Assembly (NCBI RefSeq): GCF_001613545.1
Contig: NZ_BDCO01000002.1
Span: forward strand, 372,001 to 436,000
Source of the DNA: Terrimicrobium sacchariphilum
GTDB taxonomy: Bacteria > Verrucomicrobiota > Verrucomicrobiia > Chthoniobacterales > Terrimicrobiaceae
DNA length: 64,000 bases
Direction of reading: 5' to 3'
Part shown: piece after piece, positions 59,579 through 64,000 of the stretch
How the letters are laid out: every line of letters starts with the position of its first letter
How positions within the stretch are numbered: position 1 is the stretch's first letter
Made by a program: the position numbers and the translations under genes
Notes under the pieces: model-generated
What the model was told of the DNA's origin: nothing
What the model saw: the letters and a program-made list of their open reading frames with translations, nothing else
Database searches by the model: none

Positions 59579-60501
59579 CTGAAGCGTGTCCATTCGCGCC
59601 GATTGCGCTTTTCGCATACAATCGACCGCTGCATCTGCAGCGAACAGTGGAGGCCCTCGCGAAGAATACGATCGCCCGTGGCTCCGCGCTGTTTGTCTTT
59701 CTGGATGGGCCACGGAATGAAGACGATAGAGGCCTCGGCGGCGAGATTCGTGAGTATGTATCGTCCATCGATGGTTTTCAGTCTGTTTCGCTGGTCGAGC
59801 AGAGCGAAAACATCGGGCTTGCGGCATCCATCATTAGGGGGGTGTCGGGAATGCTTGAGAGGCACGAGTCGGTTATCGTAATGGAGGATGACCTCGTAAC
59901 CGCCCCTTTCTTTCTCCAGTACATGAATGATGCCTTAACGACTTACCGCGATGATGAAGCGGTCGCGAGCATTCATGGGTTTGTTTATGATATCAAGGGA
60001 CTCCCTGAGACGTTTTTTCTGAAAGGTGCAGACTGCTGGGGATGGGCTACTTGGCGACGGGCATGGAGGGTTTTTGAATCAGATGGGAATCGGCTGCTGC
60101 AAGGTCTCCAAGAGCGAGGACTGCTGAACGAGTTTGATCTCGATGGTGCAGCGTCTTACACGCAAATGCTTCGCGATCAAATCGAGGGACGAAATGACTC
60201 TTGGGCGATCCGGTGGCATGCCTCCGCCTTTTTGAAAGATATGCTCACTTTGCATCCCGGGCGTTCCCTCGTCCGAAATATCGGTCTTGATGGAAGCGGG
60301 ACGCACTGCCATGACGTTCCCGCCCACCTTTTGGTCGAGGCGGATAGTCGTCCCCTGTGTGTTGATCGCCTTCCCGTTTCGGAGAATACAAGGGCCAGAA
60401 AAAGGATTATCGATTTTTTGCGCGATCAGTTGCTTCCCCACTATACCAATGGTGGCATCTTTCTCCGAGTGATCAAGTATTTGAAATCGGTGTTTAATTA
60501 A
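59575..60501 (+). CDS. Glycosyltransferase (GT2-like)
   Basis: The 308-aa protein starts at a GTG overlapping the FkbM stop. A GT-A-like N-terminus (PIALFAYNRPLHLQRTVEAL, LFVFLDGPRNEDD) is followed by the acidic metal site VIVMEDDLVTAPFFLQYMND near residue 99 and a conserved GADCWGWATWRRAWRVF near 150. Proteins of this type are annotated as GT2 family members in glycan clusters. No membrane segment is present, so it acts in the cytoplasm before export by Wzm/Wzt. Donor sugar unknown. Confidence 0.84.
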   Translation: MTEACPFAPIALFAYNRPLHLQRTVEALAKNTIARGSALFVFLDGPRNEDDRGLGGEIREYVSSIDGFQSVSLVEQSENIGLAASIIRGVSGMLERHESVIVMEDDLVTAPFFLQYMNDALTTYRDDEAVASIHGFVYDIKGLPETFFLKGADCWGWATWRRAWRVFESDGNRLLQGLQERGLLNEFDLDGAASYTQMLRDQIEGRNDSWAIRWHASAFLKDMLTLHPGRSLVRNIGLDGSGTHCHDVPAHLLVEADSRPLCVDRLPVSENTRARKRIIDFLRDQLLPHYTNGGIFLRVIKYLKSVFN

Positions 60502-60504
60502 GTA

Positions 60505-61353
60505 ATGGCTCTGCGTGATATCCCATCGTTCCGCGAATACCTATGGAAGGTTTATTCCGCATTGCGAGGTACTGCGGATGAGCCCGAACCGGCTGCGGCG
60601 GCGATCGAGCCGCCGGTTTTTTCCGGAGACTACCCGTCCTGGGACGTCGCTGCCGCGGAGTGCGGAGGCTACGATGCAGACCAGATTTTTATCAAAATCA
60701 AGGAGGCAGCAATTGCGGTGCGGGATGGGTTTGCTGCGTTTGAGCGGGATTCGGTGCTTTTCGAAAAACCGGAATATCGATGGGAAACTCTCGCGGCGCT
60801 GCTCTGGCAGGCGGCGCGAGATCGAGGGGAGCTGCGGGTGTTGGATTTTGGCGGTTCGCTCGGCAGTGTCTACTTTCAGTCACGTGTTTATCTGACAGGT
60901 CTTCCCCGCCTCCTCTGGGGGGTCGTGGAGCAACCGCATTACGTGGATTTCGGAAACCGTGAGCTGTCTTCCGAAGCCCTGCGGTTTTTTCGGGAGATCG
61001 ATCAGGGCATAGAGGAGGTCAGGCCCAATGCTGCGTTTTTTGGTGCCTCGCTACAGTACGTCGACTCTCCTTTTGATATCCTTGATAGCTTTTTATCCCG
61101 GCGGGTATCGTCTGTTATTTTCGACAAACTGGCCTTGATCGATCAACCCGAAGATCGGTTGACTATTCAGCGTGTTCCGAAGAATGTTTACGAGGCGTCT
61201 TACCCTGCCTGGTTCTTTTCGGAGTGTCGCTTCCTGAAGTATGTGAAAAGTGCGGGGTACTCCTGTGTCTCGGAATGGAGGAACGTTGATCACTATCTGC
61301 TAGAAGGCGGACAAACCATCTTCAAGGGATATCACTTTGTCAGGCGCGATTAG
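60505..61353 (+). CDS. TIGR04325-type methyltransferase
   Basis: The 282-aa protein matches the pattern of the TIGR04325 putative methyltransferases: FSGDYPSWDVAAAECGGYD near residue 39, FERDSVLF near 78, the SAM loop LRVLDFGGSLGSVYFQSR near 109 and WGVVEQPHYVDFG near 137. Members occur in surface polysaccharide clusters. The gene begins three bases after the glycosyltransferase stop. Which sugar or group is methylated is unknown. Confidence 0.84.
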   Translation: MALRDIPSFREYLWKVYSALRGTADEPEPAAAAIEPPVFSGDYPSWDVAAAECGGYDADQIFIKIKEAAIAVRDGFAAFERDSVLFEKPEYRWETLAALLWQAARDRGELRVLDFGGSLGSVYFQSRVYLTGLPRLLWGVVEQPHYVDFGNRELSSEALRFFREIDQGIEEVRPNAAFFGASLQYVDSPFDILDSFLSRRVSSVIFDKLALIDQPEDRLTIQRVPKNVYEASYPAWFFSECRFLKYVKSAGYSCVSEWRNVDHYLLEGGQTIFKGYHFVRRD

Positions 61354-61359
61354 GTAATT

Positions 61360-62193
61360 ATGGAAATGCTTGTTAATGTGGGTTGCGGCTGCCGTGTTCA
61401 TCCTGACTGGCTCAATCTCGATCTTCATGCCTCGGTGCCTGGTGTCATCCTTTGCGATTTGACTCGGGGCTTGCCGTTGGGCGATGGCGAAGCCGACGTT
61501 GTATATTCGGCGGCTGTTCTGGAACATGTGCGCCGTGAAAATGTCCCCGCTTTTCTCGCGGAGTGCCGACGTATTCTGAAGGCAGGAGGTTATCTGCGTC
61601 TGGCAGTTCCTGACTTCGAGAGACAAGCGAGGGTTTATCTCGAGTGTATTGACCGCCTGGATCGCGGAGATATTACTGCGGACGCGGACCATGAGTGGAT
61701 GATGGTGGAAATCTTCGATCAGATTGCGCGGGAGCGTAGCGGTGGGGAAATGGGAGATATGCTGGCACGGACCAATCTTCCAAATGAGCGCTTCATCGTT
61801 GATCGTATTGGCAAGGAGGGTTCGGATCTCATAAAGATATTGAAGGGATCCCGACGAGATTCTTCGTCGAGAACTTCCCTTGCCGATAAGGTTCCGTGGG
61901 GGCGATTGGGGCAGTTCCTGCTTAAAAAGTTGCTGAACTGCAAAACCCTTGAAGACGATCTGCGAGCTCTGGAGATCGGGCGATTCCGGTTGCTCGGTGG
62001 CGAAGTGCACCAGTGGGCTTATGACCGCTACGAGATGATGCGAGTTATGCGGGACGCTGGATTCAGGTCCATCATAGCAAGAAATCACGGCGAGAGCGAA
62101 ATCCCGAGATGGGCGTACTATCATCTGGAGGTTGATGAGGCGGGCGTGATTGAGAAACCCGATCTCATGGTGATCGAAGCGAGAAAATCTTAA
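61360..62193 (+). CDS. Class I SAM-dependent methyltransferase (Methyltransf_11 type)
   Basis: The 277-aa protein opens with MLVNVGCGCRVHPDWLNLDL, in which the SAM-binding glycine loop is VGCGCR. ADVVYSAAVLEHVRRENVP near residue 46 and CRRILKAGGYLRLAVPDFER near 67 follow. These are typical of small glycan-cluster methyltransferases. The C-terminal 120 residues are not recognised (QFLLKKLLNCKTLEDDLRAL). It starts six bases after the previous stop and is part of the run of methyltransferase genes. Confidence 0.87.
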   Translation: MEMLVNVGCGCRVHPDWLNLDLHASVPGVILCDLTRGLPLGDGEADVVYSAAVLEHVRRENVPAFLAECRRILKAGGYLRLAVPDFERQARVYLECIDRLDRGDITADADHEWMMVEIFDQIARERSGGEMGDMLARTNLPNERFIVDRIGKEGSDLIKILKGSRRDSSSRTSLADKVPWGRLGQFLLKKLLNCKTLEDDLRALEIGRFRLLGGEVHQWAYDRYEMMRVMRDAGFRSIIARNHGESEIPRWAYYHLEVDEAGVIEKPDLMVIEARKS

Positions 62194-62203
62194 GGAAGTT
62201 TTC

Positions 62204-63166
62204 ATGAAAGCACTCATCACTGGCGGACTCGGCTTCATTGGCTCGAATCTGGCTCGGCGGCTTGTGGCTGAGGGGGCGACGGTTACTTTGATCGACAGCC
62301 TGGTGCCGGAGTATGGCGGCAACCTCTTTAACATTGAAGGTATCGAGGATAGGGTGCGAGTCAATATCTCGGATGTGCGGGACCAGTATAGTCTCTGCCA
62401 TTTGGTGAAGGGGCAGGATGTCTTGTTCAATCTGGCGGGGCAGACGAGCCACATGGACTCGATGGCTAGGCCGGAGATTGATCTGGATATCAACTGCAAG
62501 GCGCAGCTTTCGATTCTCGAGGCTTGCCGACATCATAATCCAAATATTCGTGTCATTTTTGGCAGTACCCGGCAGATTTATGGGAAGCCGCGTTATCTGC
62601 CAGTGGATGAAAACCATCCGCTCGATCCGGTGGATGTGAATGGAGTCAATAAGCTCGCGGGCGAGCAATATCATCTGCTTTATGGTAAGGTTTATGGCAT
62701 AGCAACAACTGTGCTGAGATTGACCAACGTGGTTGGTCCTCGCATGCGGGTAAAGGATGCCCGCCAGACGTTTCTTGGCGTCTGGATTCGCAATTTGATC
62801 GATGGCAAGCCGATCGAGGTCTGGGGGGGGGAGCAGTTGCGCGACATCCTTGATGTTATTGATTGTGTGGATGCCCTTGTTCTTGCGGCGCGCTCGGACA
62901 AATCCGCCGGACAGGTTTATAATGTCGGCTCCAAAGAATCGATCAACCTCCTCGATCTCGGCAGATTGTTGATTGATGTGAATGGCGGGGGCGAACTCCT
63001 AGTGCGCGAGTACCCTACCGATCGCAAAAGCATCGACATCGGCGACTACTATACAAATGCCGACAAAATTCACGCCGACCTCGGATGGGCTCCCGATGTC
63101 AGCCTGCGGGATAGTCTGGCAGGCCTGCTGGCTTATTATCGGAAGAATCTCTTCTCCTATGTCTGA
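62204..63166 (+). CDS. NAD-dependent epimerase/dehydratase (extended SDR) lacking the catalytic Tyr
   Basis: The 320-aa protein has the Rossmann start MKALITGGLGFIGSNLARRL and the GSTRQIYGKPRYLPVDENHP substrate region. The RLTNVVGPRMRVKDARQTFL segment and the WGGEQLRDILDVIDCVDALV segment follow. At the place of the YxxxK catalytic pair the sequence is DVNGVNKLAGE, so the lysine is kept while the tyrosine position is asparagine. I recall related epimerases with the same NGxNK arrangement, so this is probably a subfamily trait rather than damage. The reaction is uncertain: an epimerase, dehydratase or reductase acting on a nucleotide sugar. Confidence 0.83.
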   Translation: MKALITGGLGFIGSNLARRLVAEGATVTLIDSLVPEYGGNLFNIEGIEDRVRVNISDVRDQYSLCHLVKGQDVLFNLAGQTSHMDSMARPEIDLDINCKAQLSILEACRHHNPNIRVIFGSTRQIYGKPRYLPVDENHPLDPVDVNGVNKLAGEQYHLLYGKVYGIATTVLRLTNVVGPRMRVKDARQTFLGVWIRNLIDGKPIEVWGGEQLRDILDVIDCVDALVLAARSDKSAGQVYNVGSKESINLLDLGRLLIDVNGGGELLVREYPTDRKSIDIGDYYTNADKIHADLGWAPDVSLRDSLAGLLAYYRKNLFSYV

Positions 63167-64000
63167 TCCGTTCCTTGTCTTTCCCGCGAATCCGTCGGCT
63201 TCCTACCAAGTTCACCGCGAGGAGATCGATGCGGCGCTACATACGGCGCTGAACGGGACGAACTACATCCTCGGCGATCAGGTGGCCGCTTTTGAGAGAG
63301 AGTATGCGGAATGGATGGGCGGAGGGTATGCGATCGGCCTGGCAAACGGCACCGATGCCGTGGAACTTTGTCTGCGGGCTTGCGGGGTGCAGCCCGGCGA
63401 CCACGTGGCGATACCCACTCATACGGCGGTGGCAACGGCTACGGCGGTGGTCAGGGCTGGTGCCAGACCGGTGTTTCTCGATATCAATCCGGAGACATTT
63501 TTGCTCGATCTCGCCTCCTTAGAAAAGGTGCTGGTTTCGGAGAGAAAGCTGGCGGCCGTGGTACCGGTGCATCTTTACGGTCAAGCGATTGACATGACGA
63601 CGCTCATGGCCTGGGCGGAAATACATGGCTTTCAGGTGGTGGAAGATTGTTCGCAGGCTCACGGGGCTTTGTGGAATGGGGGCAAGGTTGGAACGTTCGG
63701 TCATGCCGCGGCATACAGCTGTTATCCGACCAAAAATCTTGGAGCCATGGGAGACGCCGGTGTGGCTTTCACTCGGTCACCGGAAATCGCTGAGTGCATT
63801 CTCTCGCTGCGTCAATACGGGTGGCGGGAACGGTACATTAGTTCCGAGGTGGGGATGAACTCTCGGCTCGATGAACTGCAAGCGGCAATCCTGCGGGTAA
63901 AACTCCGCCATCTCAATGCGGACAATGCTCGGCGTCGCGCTATTGCCAGTCAATACGACAAGGCGTTTGCCGCGCTGGACATCCTTCGCCCAGTGGTTCA
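63159..64000 (+). CDS. DegT/DnrJ/EryC1/StrS-family sugar aminotransferase (partial, runs off window)
   Basis: An open frame starts at the ATG at 63159, overlapping the epimerase stop by eight bases, and continues to the window end without a stop. Visible PLP-enzyme features are NYILGDQVAAFEREYAEWMG near residue 32, IGLANGTDAVELCLRACG, VVPVHLYGQAIDM near 129, VVEDCSQAHGA near 152 and the Schiff-base lysine in AYSCYPTKNLGAMGDAG near 182. These enzymes transfer an amino group to a keto sugar made by upstream SDR enzymes, fitting the preceding epimerase gene. The C-terminal third is missing. Confidence 0.9.
   Translation, partial: MSDPFLVFPANPSASYQVHREEIDAALHTALNGTNYILGDQVAAFEREYAEWMGGGYAIGLANGTDAVELCLRACGVQPGDHVAIPTHTAVATATAVVRAGARPVFLDINPETFLLDLASLEKVLVSERKLAAVVPVHLYGQAIDMTTLMAWAEIHGFQVVEDCSQAHGALWNGGKVGTFGHAAAYSCYPTKNLGAMGDAGVAFTRSPEIAECILSLRQYGWRERYISSEVGMNSRLDELQAAILRVKLRHLNADNARRRAIASQYDKAFAALDILRPVV

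Overview
The window is one 64-kb piece of a bacterial chromosome with about 60% G+C in most genes. The gene content suggests a member of the Verrucomicrobiota/PVC group. The pointers are an adjacent DUF1800/DUF1501 pair (one with a Tat-type leader), a PEP-CTERM-anchored secreted protein, a SAM-I riboswitch in front of a threonine-synthase/sulfur-carrier pair, and a Fe-S-rich NuoG. The placement is inferred from gene families; there is no rRNA or other phylogenetic marker here.

Layout. 0-3 kb: the 3' end of an ethanolamine ammonia-lyase operon (eutB tail, eutC), then a LysR regulator divergent from a YeiH-type exporter. 3-12 kb: a pepsin-like PEP-CTERM protein, a beta-CASP ribonuclease-like enzyme, the DUF1800/DUF1501 pair, and a minus-strand operon for amino-sugar and cell-wall turnover (secreted unknown, M23 peptidase, PIG-L deacetylase, NagB). 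12-20 kb: acyl carrier protein, an RlmI-like rRNA methyltransferase, two coiled-coil membrane proteins, a 2-oxoacid dehydrogenase E1a-E1b-E2 operon, a Nudix hydrolase, TerC and tRNA-Lys(CTT). 20-25 kb: a large hybrid histidine kinase, then a SAM-I riboswitch followed by a ThrC-like enzyme and a MoaD/ThiS-type protein ending in Gly-Gly. 25-32 kb: four translationally coupled genes (FabZ-like, TauE/SafE, DUF1634, MFS), then nuoG-nuoH. 32-45 kb: a cytochrome c assembly protein, a GH1 glucosidase coupled to a GT28-type glycosyltransferase, a C39-like peptidase, a CBS/DRTGG family II pyrophosphatase, two coupled unknown helical proteins, a superoxide dismutase, and an ABC system with a fused double permease.

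45-64 kb is a surface-glycan region. It holds an RfbC-like cupin, a GT4, AsnB, three GT2-type enzymes, two large membrane proteins, two FkbM methyltransferases, a GbsR/MarR-type regulator, a Wzm/Wzt exporter, two further methyltransferases, an SDR epimerase and a DegT aminotransferase cut off by the window end. A perfect 21-copy GGCGAT hexamer array lies just upstream of one FkbM gene. G+C drops sharply inside wzt, which suggests a recombination boundary within the cluster.

The strongest lead for an under-described system is the riboswitch, ThrC-like enzyme and sulfur carrier unit at 23.0-24.8 kb. A SAM-responsive switch normally controls methionine or sulfur metabolism. Placing it on a threonine-synthase homologue next to a thiocarboxylate-type carrier suggests a carrier-dependent route to homocysteine or another sulfur amino acid. 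The second lead is the two-DTG, pepsin-like PEP-CTERM protein at 2.9-4.0 kb.
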